Below, in pieces: positions 9,760 to 19,692 of a stretch of DNA of 64,000 bases; position 1 is the stretch's first letter; every line of letters begins with the position of its first letter. Source of the DNA: Rhipicephalus microplus (lineage: Eukaryota > Arthropoda > Arachnida > Ixodida > Ixodidae); the NCBI RefSeq assembly GCF_043290135.1, contig NC_134710.1:14337321-14401320 (forward strand), in the 5' to 3' direction. The notes under the pieces were generated by a model, which did not search any database, was not told the DNA's origin, and was given only the letters and a program-made list of their open reading frames with translations. The translations under genes and the position numbers were made by a program.

Positions 9760-11072
9760 CTGCAAAAAAAGTAAAAGGTTTACTGACTTTGTTCACGCCT
9801 CTAACAATTGGAGGAATTGTGACAATTCAGCAATCAGTGCGATTCCGACTGCCTCTATAAGGGCATCAAAAATGCACAATTTTCTCGTTCTTTCTACCCT
9901 CACAAGAAGCTCCGTCCATGGCATCTAATCCGAATTTGACGCTGTGCTTCCTATTCGCTTGCTTTCTAGACGTAGGGCTGCGAACAGGTATTCTGTGCAC
10001 CTAATCTAGCACAAAAATTTGTCATCTATAATTCAATTATCTTTAATCATTGCAAGTTAATGAAATATGTGATAGCTCGTCCAGTTTTTAAAGAGTTGCG
10101 GGCCTGCAATAGGCACTGCCTAGCACGTATGAAAGTATTTTTAAAAAAAAAATCTTCAAAGCTTGCTTTCAGAAAAAGCGTCTGGCATATTTCGACAACC
10201 AAGCCCATCCTCTGATGGCAATCAGGGGCACGCTATTAGCGATTATTGACCACGGGATTTACAAACGTAACCCGTGCCTAAATACTCAGTTAAACACAAT
10301 CAAGCAAGCACGAGTGCTCGAATGACACCAACGCGCGCGGACGCAGTCTACGTTGCAGCAGCCATGGCTTATGCTAGAGCTACCGCACATAGCTCCCACA
10401 GTCACGTATAATCTCTCGATTCTGTTATAACGCCGAACGTTATCGCAGATGAAAGCAAAGCACGAAAACGGCAAACACAAATGAGAAAAAACAACGCAAT
10501 GCGATGGCCACAACAACGCGACTTTGGAAGTCTGCTAGATCTTTTCCTGTTGCTGGTGACACGTGTCCCAAATAGCTTAAAAGACCGAGACGCACGTGCT
10601 GGGAGCATCGCGGCATATCAGCGCCTCAAACTATACCATCTTCAAGAAAAAAAAGCCATTTTGTACAGTGCGCCTCTGTACATTATATTTTTTCTTTTTC
10701 TTTCTTTTTTTACGCTTACAGCTACAAAAGCACGTTGCACATTTGAGTATTAATAGAAATGTTATTACGATGTAGCCTATAGCGCATCTTGAAACAATAT
10801 CAATCACTTTGAGCAGCGTAGAGACAATGTGCGATCAGCAACTAATCGCGCCCTTGTTAAGCGAACACATCACTCACTGTATGAGTGATGCAGGCACTAC
10901 ACAACATTGCGCATAGCAGTGTGAACTTGTTAAGTGACACGTTTAATCGGGCATCTGCAAAAGGCCCGCGAACGCATGCTGTTGTAAATGGCTGGCAGCC
11001 TACTTCGGCAGAGCTGCTGCAGGCACCTAGCTAGCGCTGTATGATTGCTACCTACAAAAACAGTGCACTCAC
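9760..11072. other. Presumed intronic sequence of the minus-strand gene
   Basis: No convincing ORF. A possible minus-strand exon with CCTTTTGCAG acceptor (near 10958) and ACA-GTGAGT donor (near 10870) was examined. Its phase does not link the neighbours and its donor lies in a short palindrome, so it is not called. The rest is AT-rich with no recognised repeat. Confidence 0.35.
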
Positions 11073-11096
11073 CGTTAACAGGCCCACGTTGTCCAT
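11073..11096 (-). CDS. Candidate start exon (eight codons) of the minus-strand gene
   Basis: ATG at 11096 (context GGACATGGA) opens MDNVGLLT, ended by the strong donor ACG-GTGAGT at 11073/11072. The GC-rich block at 11130-11500 lies directly upstream and would supply promoter and 5' UTR. Phase disagrees with the next called exon (9674-9759), leaving room for a missed exon. An upstream ATG at about 11110 runs into a stop before the donor. Confidence 0.35.
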
Positions 11097-11520
11097 GTCC
11101 GCCGCTCCATGAATATTCCTTAATCCGAGCGTCACTTCGAACACGGTGTCATGCGTGACCACCATTGCAGATGCGCCTGTTCGCTAGAACTCACACAGCG
11201 ACCAAGACCCCAGACCAACGCAACGCATATGAAAGACGGATGAGACAGAGAGAGCAACGTTGACAGAGAGAAGGAGGAGGCACTGGCGGCGGCGCCGCAG
11301 GTGTCGACGCAGGTGTTCGGTGACGCAACTATTCGCTTATCTATAAACACCGCCGTTGTGGGAGCAACGCTGGCCCCGAGTGAGCGGGGGGGGGAAGCGG
11401 AAAACCCGCCAAGAGGGCGCCGAAAGGCGAACGCTATGGCGCATACGGCGCGTGGCGGTTCAACACGGAAGGCAATCCAGTTGCGCTTCAAGAATGACTC
11501 CTTGTAAACGGCAACTCTCC
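11097..11520 (-). promoter_or_regulatory. GC/CpG-rich block, possible promoter and 5' UTR
   Basis: Composition changes sharply from AT-rich to GC-rich at about 11130-11500, with many CG dinucleotides, a pyrimidine tract on the minus strand (CTCCTCCTTCTCTCTGTC) and a G-run. It lies immediately upstream of the candidate start exon. Open frames on both strands (68-134 codons) are attributed to base composition. No TATA box was found at a defensible position. Confidence 0.35.
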
Positions 11521-12249
11521 TTCCAACCAGCCGCACAGCGGCGCAGGTTATTTACCAGCCTCAGGTTCTTTGAGTGTTTTCACGGAATGCGACTGCAGTG
11601 GGCGAAAAATAGTGTAGCAAAACTTGCGGAAAACAAAGTGCACCCTGGAATGGCCAGAAACTATAATCATTTCGTCCTCGGTGGCATTAGCGGGAGAGCA
11701 TCTCTACACGTTTTTTCATAGGAATTTCTTTTCGCATTGTCCGTGTCTGGCAATTACGCATATGGTGCCACAAACACTGAATGGGTAAAGAAGCTGGAAC
11801 AAATTAATGCACAGTCGCGGATGTTTATAAGGCTTGTCACGCACCACGAAACGTGCCGAGATTGTTATAACAAACTTCTTGCTGACCACTTGATCAGCAC
11901 ATAATTCCATATGGTTGCCCATTGAGCTAGCTAAACACCTGTAGCAAAGGCAGGGCACATCCTTATTAAATGTTGTTAATATAAACGATGGTTGTGCATA
12001 AGTGCAGTGACAGCTTTCCGTTTGGATTGGTCATAACCCACGTTTTCGAGCGTAGAAGCACCTCAGCATACCTAATCAGCTACCACAGCAAGTTTGTAAG
12101 CAATGATGAGGTACGAGAATGTGCAGCTGTTTTACATGTACTGAATAGTCCGTGTACAGTACTTTGACCACCGCCATTCCTTGAGCCACCTCCCATATAG
12201 ACTCCCAGTCTGAACAGGTGCGGAACCTTAAACACTAAGAAGCAGTGCC
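11521..12249. other. No gene seen
   Basis: Mixed-composition spacer with no repeat or domain recognised. It ends at a C-run and the CA-rich microsatellite. Confidence 0.4.
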
Positions 12250-12540
12250 CCCCCCCGCGCGCACACACACACACACACGAAATTCCAGGGTGCACGGGCT
12301 GATACATACGCATACTTATTCACAGGCGCACACACATACACGTATACACACATACGGCCCCACATACACGCGACCGTAAACGCACGCATGCATGGGCGTA
12401 CACATGTGCACAGGTGCGCTTAACACAAGCACGGACTCGCACATACACGCGCACGCACACATGCATGGGTGTACACACCATCGCGCTTACACACGAACAC
12501 ATGCGCAGGCTCACGCACCCACAACCACACTCGGGTGAAC
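12250..12540. repeat. Degenerate (CA)n / CACAYGCR microsatellite
   Basis: Starts with a C-run and (CA)8, then continues as degenerate ACACGYACACATGC-type units to about 12535. It keeps a Cys/Val/Arg-rich minus frame open artificially. Confidence 0.9.
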
Positions 12541-12744
12541 ATTATGTGTGTGTATATAATCCATAGCAAACATGTAGCTTATAACCAACGCTAAGGAAAG
12601 CTTTCTTAACATGGATTGCAGGTAATTGGCCATTGTAGATGAAACGCCATTTGCTTCTGCTGGCATTCTGCTGTATTAGGAAAGCACCTTCACACATTCT
12701 ATGTGAATTAGGCCTTCATTTAACGCAAGGTCCACATATTCGTG

Positions 12745-12950
12745 CAGTAGCTACGCTGCTCGGCCGCCTATCCGAAGGTCGCGGGTTCGATGCTGGCCGT
12801 GGCAGTTGAATTAGGACGGAGGCAAAAAGGTAGAAGCCAGTGCACTGTGCGATATCAGCGCTCATTGAAGAACACTAAATGGTCAAAATCTCTGGAGCTT
12901 TCCATTAAGACGACCCTCATCATCATATCGAGGTTTTTGAGACCTATAAT
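12745..12950 (+). mobile_element. Diverged tRNA-derived SINE
   Basis: The plus strand shows a box-B module (GGTCGCGGGTTCGATGCTGG), then 'GACGGAGGCAAAAAGG', 'AAGAACACTAAATGGTCAAA' and 'CATCATCATATCGAGGTTTT'. These occur in the same order as in the Ruka-type SINEs but are clearly diverged and carry a different linker. Probably a related subfamily. No target duplication was found. Confidence 0.65.
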
Positions 12951-13027
12951 CCCAAATTTTATAAATATGTGTTTTTTTTGCTGCATATTCCATCTGATGA
13001 ATCGTTACCTACACCCTTCTCAGGCAC

Positions 13028-13195
13028 AAAAGCACCCTTAGAGCCTATTTTAGGGTGCTATCGAGGAAAGCACCTAAACAAAAGGGTGCTTTTTTCAATC
13101 GACCATTTATGGGTGTTAAAGGGTATTGCAAAAAGTGCTTTCCCGTAAAATCACCCTTTTTACACTTTTTTTGGGTGTAAATATTTTTACTGTGT
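13028..13195. repeat. Fold-back sequence with AAAAGCACCCTT arms (possible MITE)
   Basis: 'AAAAGCACCCTT' at 13028 is the reverse complement of 'AAGGGTGCTTTT' at about 13082. Further GGGTGT/ACACTTTTTT blocks continue to an ACTGTGTACA end near 13195. The repeated use of one heptamer in both orientations suggests a short DNA-transposon derivative. Termini and target duplication could not be fixed. Confidence 0.45.
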
Positions 13196-14619
13196 ACACT
13201 GAGAAATTGGGAATGCATGGATTCTCATTAGCAGTATATACAAATGCAAGACAACCTTGAACAGAAGATTCTAGGATGCGAATTAAAACAGTTCAATGGA
13301 CAGGTAGCCAGAGACGAATGAAGAGTGCAACTGCAAAAGGAAAATCACCTGTGCAATTCGTGCCCGATAAAACGAGCATTGCACCCATGATCGTTAGGTG
13401 CATTGCTAGTGTATGCACTACATTGCTTCGGCAACAACTGTATGCCCACATTTATGTATTTAGGCATTACAGAACGCACGTCGAGGTGCTTGCCTCAAAC
13501 ACGACGTCGCGTGACGCTCTCTTTCACCTAAATTACCAATTACAGTAATCCGAAACGACAGACACATCACAGTTCGCTTTGATGAGCTTCCTACTTTTCT
13601 GAAGCGAGGTTAGATTGACGAAAGGAGCTTGCCAGGCTCTTTATTTTCTAGAAACTGCGCCTGAACACCAACAAATAAGAAAGGAGTATCGACGTTCTGT
13701 TGTGGATGGCTCGCTTTGCACTCCCCATGGAGTAACAGCCAGTGCGGCAATGTGGGCACTGGTGGCGGCGTTTCTCTCAGCGCCGCCTGGACAGAGTCTG
13801 ACTTCTATCTTTCTGCTATTTAAAAATTTTCACGGGTCTCTTAAGGAGATCCAGCTACCGGGCTCGTTACATGACATGTCAATGCCAATCGAAAATGGCA
13901 GTTCCGTCATATGGTTAAACTACCGCGGTCTTTCTCTTGAAACGACGGCTTCTCAGCCTATCACCCGTAGTGGGCAGGTGTAATTTATTGAAGAACAAGC
14001 AGCTGTTCTCCCTCTATGAAGTTGAAGCAAAGGCAGAAGAAGAAAACTCGCCACGCGGTCGCGTGCATCACGGGACAGGGTTCCGCGCTTAGGAATCGCC
14101 GGCCGCCAGGCCGTGATGTGCGTAGAAACTGTCTTCTCAGCTACAGGGCTCCACGACGGAACCACTTCTAATCGCCTTCTCTCGCACTGCTGTCAAAGGT
14201 ACGCTCTGCTTGTTGTTCTATACGCATCGCAAGTACAGGCTACTTACCGCTTACATTAGCATGCTTGTAGCGTGAGAGCTGAAGAAGCTTCCACGCTTGT
14301 TGGCGAGGCTCCCTGCAGGTTGTGTATTTATTGCAGTGCATCTCACTATGCTGCGCAAACACACAGATTATGGCGGTTCAGCACATCCAACTGCGCACTA
14401 GCTTGTCCAGTGATAATCACAAGTAGAAACGCAGATATTCCCAATTTCGCGTAAGCTACGAATATGGTTATTTGCATCTTCTACGTAGAGCGCGGCATAC
14501 AAAAATCATCGATGCTGCCGTCGCAGTATTTTGGCTCCAAGAGCCCAAAAGCCTGTGTCCCAACGAATTGGGATTCCCGTTGTAAAAATAACTCATATGA
14601 TGATTCGAAACAATGAAAC
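13196..14619. other. Unassigned spacer flanking the gypsy insertion
   Basis: The longest open frame is 122 codons (13615-13983, plus) with no recognisable motif and poor protein-like composition. No repeat was recognised. The last five bases, GAAAC, are the target duplication of the element at 14620-22849. Confidence 0.35.
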
Positions 14620-14921
14620 TGTTGTGTCGGCGAGCGGCGTCCGACGTGAGGGCCCGACGACTGAACGCGAGACGCAACGTGCGCCGGCACGCGCCCCCGA
14701 GACGCACAGTGTGAAGTGAGTTGACCAGAGCCCGCGGGAAACTAACAAAGACTGAGCCGGCCAGCGGCCGTTTATTGAACGACACACAACGGACACGCGA
14801 ACACACGTGATTGGCTGCATGCAATCACGTGTGTGCCGTTACAGACGACATCTGTTGACAGGGCACACACTAGGGCACACTCAGTGCGCGCGCCACTCAC
14901 AGGTGGCGCCACGACACAACA
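14620..14921 (-). repeat. 3' LTR of gypsy element A
   Basis: TGTTGTGTCG to CGACACAACA. It contains a 12-bp inverted pair ACACACGTGATT/AATCACGTGTGT (14801-14834), each arm with the E-box-like CACGTG, and minus-strand AATAAA at 14776-14771. The polypurine tract lies immediately outside at 14922. Confidence 0.95.
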
Positions 14922-14935
14922 TCATCCCCCCCGTC
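14922..14935 (-). other. Polypurine tract of gypsy element A
   Basis: The minus strand reads CGGGGGGGATGA directly before the 3' LTR, the expected position and composition of the plus-strand priming tract. Confidence 0.65.
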
Positions 14936-15368
14936 GCCAAAATGAGCATTATCACAGGGTAACACTAGAGAAAGTCCCAGGATCTGCACTAAGGAATGTT
15001 CCCGCCACACGAGCGGCGGGGAGAACAGTTCGCGCACAGACACAAGTGGCCTAATACAACAGATACGTCACACATCTTGTGAAACGAAATACACTGCAAA
15101 AAAACACAGAACTGAAAGTCTCCTACGATGTCGTGGCTGGGACCACTAGCCACGTCAATAAGGAAGAACTCTTTTGACCTTAAGTGACAAAATCTTTGAG
15201 CCAGTCAGGTCGTTTTGTCTGACGGCGCGGGCACATAGAAGTCTCAGTAGGACTTTTTGGAGTGCGACCAGGTTCGGTCGTCTTTGAAACCCTTGTAGCC
15301 CCTTCACTTTACCCCTCCCCAGGGTTGAGATTTAGTGGATTACTTGAGAAAGGTACCAGCACCGGGTA

Positions 15369-16199
15369 CTACTGACTTCCCAACGTTCCTTGGGGAACAA
15401 CTAATTCAGACCATTCACTATAAGAAATCCCTGACGAATCGGAGTCTGGCTGAAAACTGGGGGTGGAGCCCTGCAACGTAGGTGCACCAGGGGACTGACT
15501 GCCACAAAGATCTAAACTGGAATAAGAGTAAATAAGTGATTTGGGTGTAGTAGAAAGGGTGGCATTATGGAAAGAATCCCTTGGAAATACTGTTAACTTG
15601 GATGCATTCCACACTTTTCCGTCACTGAGGAGAAAAGTGGACGGTGCAACCTGAGCCTTCACTGCAAGAGGCCTACTATACTTGAAAAAGCATTTCCTAT
15701 GGAGTCTTACCTTAACCAAATCGCCTACCTTTATGCGGGTTTGCTGCGCACCTTTCCTTTTGTCAAAATACCCTTTGCTCTTATTCTGTTTCGCTGCAAC
15801 CTGATTCCGGACATGAGGCAACTCATTGGGCGACTCCGATACTTTGGGACGAATTCTAAAGTTGCTAATTCCTACTTTGGAACGAGGTTAAAGACCGTGC
15901 AGCAAAAAAGCTGCAGACAGGCCAGTCACCGCATGTGGTGTGACCCTATACGAACTCAAAAATTGTGTGATGCTCCTCGACGCATTTTTACTTTCAAGTC
16001 TGGCTACCTGCAAATGTTCCTTAAGAACCCTGTTAAGGCGTTCTATTTGACCGTTGGCCTGGGGGTAATAATTGGACGAAAATGTATGACGGATGCCCTG
16101 TTCCTTTAGATATTCCTGAAATTGTACAGAGACAAATTGTGGACCATTGTCAGTTACTAAGAACTCTGGTAGCCCTTCCCGGCTAAACGACGATTCCAA
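15369..16199 (-). pseudogene. Integrase core and C-terminus of gypsy element A
   Basis: 15888-16199 carries the second and third integrase catalytic residues (VTDNGPQF; NGQIERLNRVLKE). A stop after FLLHGL and a shift separate it from 15369-15821, which reads as the basic integrase C-terminal region (IKVGDLVKVRL ... VAPSTFLL). Inactive because of the two breaks. Confidence 0.85.
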
Positions 16200-16257
16200 C
16201 AGCTTAATGACATCCTCTGTGGAGATAGAATTCGTGCCAAGAACCTCAGGTCATTTA

Positions 16258-16899
16258 TTAGTAGTCGACTAAAGTAACAAGATACCTGGGAAAAGATACA
16301 TTTAACGGGCCGACAATGTCCATACCCAACTTTTGCCATGGCCCTTCAGGCCATTCAACGGGCTGCAACGGGGCTACACGCGGCTTGGTCGACTTGTCTG
16401 TCAGCTGACAGATGTGACAATGCTTGACATGTTCTTCTACAGAACGATTCGTTTGGGGCCACCAATACCTTTCACGCAGAAGTTGCTTAGTACGTACTAT
16501 CCCTTGATGATTTTCATGTGCTAAGTGGAGGAAAGTAGGTACCCGAACACTAGGAATGACTACACGGTCACCACGCATGAGTAATCTGTCAACACAAGAG
16601 AGTTCATTCCTAACATGAAAGTAAGTCATCAACTCATTGTTTATATGCTTCTTAAAAGGCCAGCTCTTGGATACACATTCACAGACCTTTTGCAACGTCA
16701 CATCTGCATTCGTTGCAAGTTGGAAGGTTTCTTTGTCAACTACAGATGTCACTAAAGACACTATTCCTTCATCCTTGCTATGTTCTGGACAGGTCTGAAT
16801 TGGCAGCCTAGACAGGGCATCAGCGACCACATTTTCTGAGCCCTTGCAGTATTCTATGCCAAAGTTGTAATACAAAAGTCTAGCTGACCACCGCGAAAT
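16258..16899 (-). pseudogene. RNase H end and integrase N-terminus of gypsy element A
   Basis: Resumes as ISRWSARLLYYNFGIEYCKG and 'VVADALSRLP', the end of gypsy RNase H. The integrase zinc-binding HHCC domain follows (HENHQG ... HCHIC) and then the first catalytic aspartate in 'LGMDIVGPL'. A stop after LVDY at 16258 ends the frame; the rest of the core continues in another frame at 16199. Confidence 0.88.
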
Positions 16900-17029
16900 C
16901 CCCTTCAGGCGCGAATTAAATCTGACGTAGCGAAAAAAAAAATTTGTTCAGATTATGAATACATAACGCTATTAAAGAAGGAATCCACAAGAAATTCAGA
17001 AAAAAATTCATTGGTTCAATTTTTCAATG

Positions 17030-17047
17030 GCGTCCACATATGTGGAC
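17030..17047. repeat. Internal palindrome near the left piggyBac end
   Basis: GCGTCCACATATGTGGAC is followed by ATTGCGCCTCAAAG, closely resembling the right terminus including its GCGCCT(G/C)AA extension, in the same orientation as the right end. Confidence 0.65.
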
Positions 17048-17339
17048 ATTGCGCCTCAAAGCAGTCATATTGTCACGTGACCGTTACCCAAGCGCGCGCA
17101 CGAAGACGCAGGGAAAGGAAGACGACGAAGGTGCGCCATGGCTTGTGCGTGGGTTTTTCGCCATACTGCCTGTTGTATAGGCTCTAGTAAATACATATTT
17201 TACATCTCGCTTTCCTTGTTGCAATACCCATGAACGGTGGAGAAGAAGAAAACAAACGCTTTTATTTCGGAGGCTCGCAAATAATCATTGCAGGAACACT
17301 GCTTAGGAAGTCTTTTCCGCAAAAATAATCAGAAAGAGT

Positions 17340-19515
17340 CTATTTGGTATGAAACAAATAAAAACAGTCGTTCTGAGATGTCAGACAAAGGAAAATGTTG
17401 CATTTCCTGCAGCGGACACGGCTTTTGGATGTGCATTCCTCTCTCCGGCAGCGTTGTGCGTTAGCCATGTTTACTTGCTGCGGCCAATGATTAATCCCAT
17501 CATAGCGAACAGTGCTGACTGGTAGTGGTGAAGCATTGGGTACCTTCTTTTTCACTGTTCGGGAGTTGTCATTGCTCGGACGTCCACGCTTCTTTTGTGG
17601 CTTATTGCTGTTCAGCAGGCAATTCGCGACGTCTGTTTGGAACGCCATCATGTCCAGTGTCTCTTTTCTTAGTAGCCCTGCTTTATTGGCATCCCTTAAG
17701 TATTCAAGCCAACTGTTGGAGAGCGCAAAAGATGCAAAATGGGAAATCACTCTCACAGGCCACTTTTTCGTTCGCGTCCGCATTGGGTAGAGGGACATGA
17801 TGAAGTCTAGTTTGTCTACTCCACCCATGTATTTGTTGTAGTCCAGGACTACCTCTGGACAGTCAATGTCAACGTGGACCTTTTGGGATTCGCTCCATCT
17901 TCTCACGGTGCCAATATTTCCAACTCCAAGGTGGGTAGAAGCCATGTTGACGGTCCCGTTGTCTTGCCAACGAACAAGGACAACTTCGTCGTTCTGGGAA
18001 ACCCGCTCATCATAGCTTCCCCGTCCTTCTTTCTTCATTTCCTTGTCTGTTTTCATGACGCATCCTGCCAAGCGGTTTCCCCTAATTGTGCCACTAGCCA
18101 AAATGCCGATCTCTTTTAACTCAAGAAAGAGCTTCACGGACGTAAAATAATTGTCCATGTAGCACTTGATGTTCTGTGCCTTCGGGAGGCTTTCAACAAG
18201 GCGCATTACGACGGAGCCACCAAGGCCAAGATGTGCATGTTCTTTGCTCACTCCCGTTCCCTTCCCTTGGTAAAACTCAAAGTCATGTGCAAGACCGTCA
18301 AAACTGCAGCGTACAAAAACCTTCACGCCTTCTGGGTTCGGTTTTCCTTTCACAAATTGCTTTGCAGCAATGCGTCCTGTGAACGGCACCATCTGTTCAT
18401 CGATGCTATTCTGTTCCAAGGGAACAAGCTGTAAGCAGCGGCTTCTGACAGCTTCTAGCAACGGCCTAACTTTCCAAAATTTGTCTTGGCTGTTCGGGTC
18501 CCGTTCTTCATTAGCGTCGCTTATGTGGAGAGCGCCTCTGATTTTGAAGAATCGCTTCACGCCCATCGAATCGGCTATTGCGGGAATCCTCGTTGCAGTT
18601 TGCCAATACATTCTGACGCGTGGGTATTTCAGAACACCCATCAGCATGAGCATTCCAAAAAATATTTTGATCTCTTCTTTTGTAGTGGCTAATACGGCAC
18701 CGTCTCTTTGCAGGACATACCTGTTTGTGAATTCAGCAAGGTCTTCAAATATCTGTTCGGTGAAATACTTGCTAAAATACACAAGTGGCTGCTGGCATGT
18801 CGAGGCTACTTCAGGATTGTAGTGGCAGTCAACATCACTTGGAGCAAAATCTTTCTTCACCCATTTGAACTCAGCCTTCGTAGATGCCGCAGGTGCGTTC
18901 GAGCTGACCGTGGCGTCTGGTCGTGCAGGCAGTGCAGCTGTGGTCGTGGATGCGGTCACCTGACCATTGGCAGGCTGAAACAAACAGCGTAAATTAGGGT
19001 CAAAGTACCTTTAGACAGTTTGGTGCCATATGTTTCCCGAGAACACAAAATAATGTCTCACAATCTCGAGCAAACTTACTATGTTTTCTTCATTTTCTGC
19101 TTCCAATTCGTCATCTGAAAAGTCGCCATCTGAGATATCTCCATTTGATATTCTCATGAGGATTTCTTCTGCTGTCGCATCATCAACTTTCTGACGTTTT
19201 GAAGCATGATCTTCAAGTCCTGGAGACAAAAAATCACACATAACCATCATATCTGCGCACACGGTGCGAAATGGCTGCCCTGCAACAAAGGCAGCACTAA
19301 GGCGCAATGTCCACGATCGTGGACGCGGTATTTTACGCACCCTTTTTGACGTTATAAATAGTTTCTAGTTGCAAAAGTCTTGTTTATTGGCATGAGGTAT
19401 CTCTTAGCTCTTACTGACAAGTGCATAATTTCATGCCACCTCGAATGAAACATAGCAAGGGCTTGAAAAGTGAGAGCCACTTACGTGCGCCGCCGTAAAA
19501 CGTGGAGGCGTCCAT
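17340..19515 (-). CDS. piggyBac-family transposase, three exons, 601 residues, intact
   Basis: Exon 1 is 19485-19515 (ATG at 19515, donor GTAAGT), exon 2 is 19080-19219 (acceptor TTTTTTGTCTCCAG, donor GTAAGT), exon 3 is 17340-18974 (acceptor TTTGTTTCAG). Phases agree at both junctions and no stop interrupts. The N-terminal segment is acidic (GDFSDDELEAENEENI). The DDE core has aspartates at about residues 249 (NSIDEQMVPF), 331 (CYMDNYFTS) and 444 (YMGGVDKLD), the piggyBac catalytic triad. A basic stretch (KKRGRPS) near 518 could act as a nuclear signal. A Cys-rich C-terminal domain spans 566-599 (C-x4-C-x7-C-x2-C-x4-C-x6-C-x4-H), as used for end binding. The length matches typical piggyBac (~594). 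All key residues are present, so it may encode active enzyme. Confidence 0.9.
19309..19324. repeat. Third copy of the GTCCAC-N4-GTGGAC palindrome in transposase intron 1
   Basis: GTCCACGATCGTGGAC, preceded on plus by GGCGCAAT. Its reverse complement therefore reads palindrome then ATTGCGCC, the same arrangement as the copy at 17030, in the opposite orientation. It lies about 160-175 bp inside the start codon. Confidence 0.6.
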
Positions 19516-19658
19516 CTTTGAGAGTTGTTTTTGTAGTTATTTTGTGTCAGCTGCGGCAGATGGCGCCACGGGTCGCTGCAGCAACATGTAGTGATAGAGA
19601 GAGCACTGGTTGCGCGCGAGATTCAAAGTAAATTTCGAGATATTGAGCTGTGAAGTTG

Positions 19659-19678
19659 GCGTCCACAAATGTGGACGC
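19659..19678. repeat. Subterminal palindrome at the right piggyBac end
   Basis: GCGTCCACAAATGTGGACGC directly adjoins the right terminal repeat (GCGCCTGAAGGGG). Candidate transposase or accessory-factor site. Confidence 0.7.
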
Positions 19679-19692
19679 TGCGCCTGAAGGGG

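Larger units (their letters stand above)
16900..19692 (-). mobile_element. piggyBac-type DNA transposon nested in gypsy element A
   Basis: A 2,793-bp unit with 13-bp terminal inverted repeats CCCCTTCAGGCGC (16900-16912) and GCGCCTGAAGGGG (19680-19692). It encloses an intact piggyBac transposase gene. The ends fall exactly where the gypsy RNase H reading is broken and resumed. The flanks are not the TTAA that piggyBac elements normally duplicate (plus strand: AAAT left, TTAT right), so either the duplication has mutated or the true ends differ by a few bases. Palindromic GTCCAC-N4-GTGGAC sites occur near both ends and in the first intron. Confidence 0.9.

Noticed and set aside
10870..10958. 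Possible extra exon of the minus-strand gene (CCTTTTGCAG ... ACA-GTGAGT)
   Set aside because: Its open frame does not connect the phases of the neighbouring exons, and the donor lies in a CATCACTCACTG/CAGTGAGTGATG-type palindrome.
11132..11721. Open frames on both strands in the GC-rich block
   Set aside because: No domain. Better explained as promoter or 5' UTR composition next to the candidate start exon.
12080..12514. Cys/Val-rich minus-strand frames
   Set aside because: Translation of the (CA)n-rich microsatellite.
18370..18992. Plus-strand frames opposite the transposase
   Set aside because: Shadows of the intact piggyBac transposase on the minus strand.
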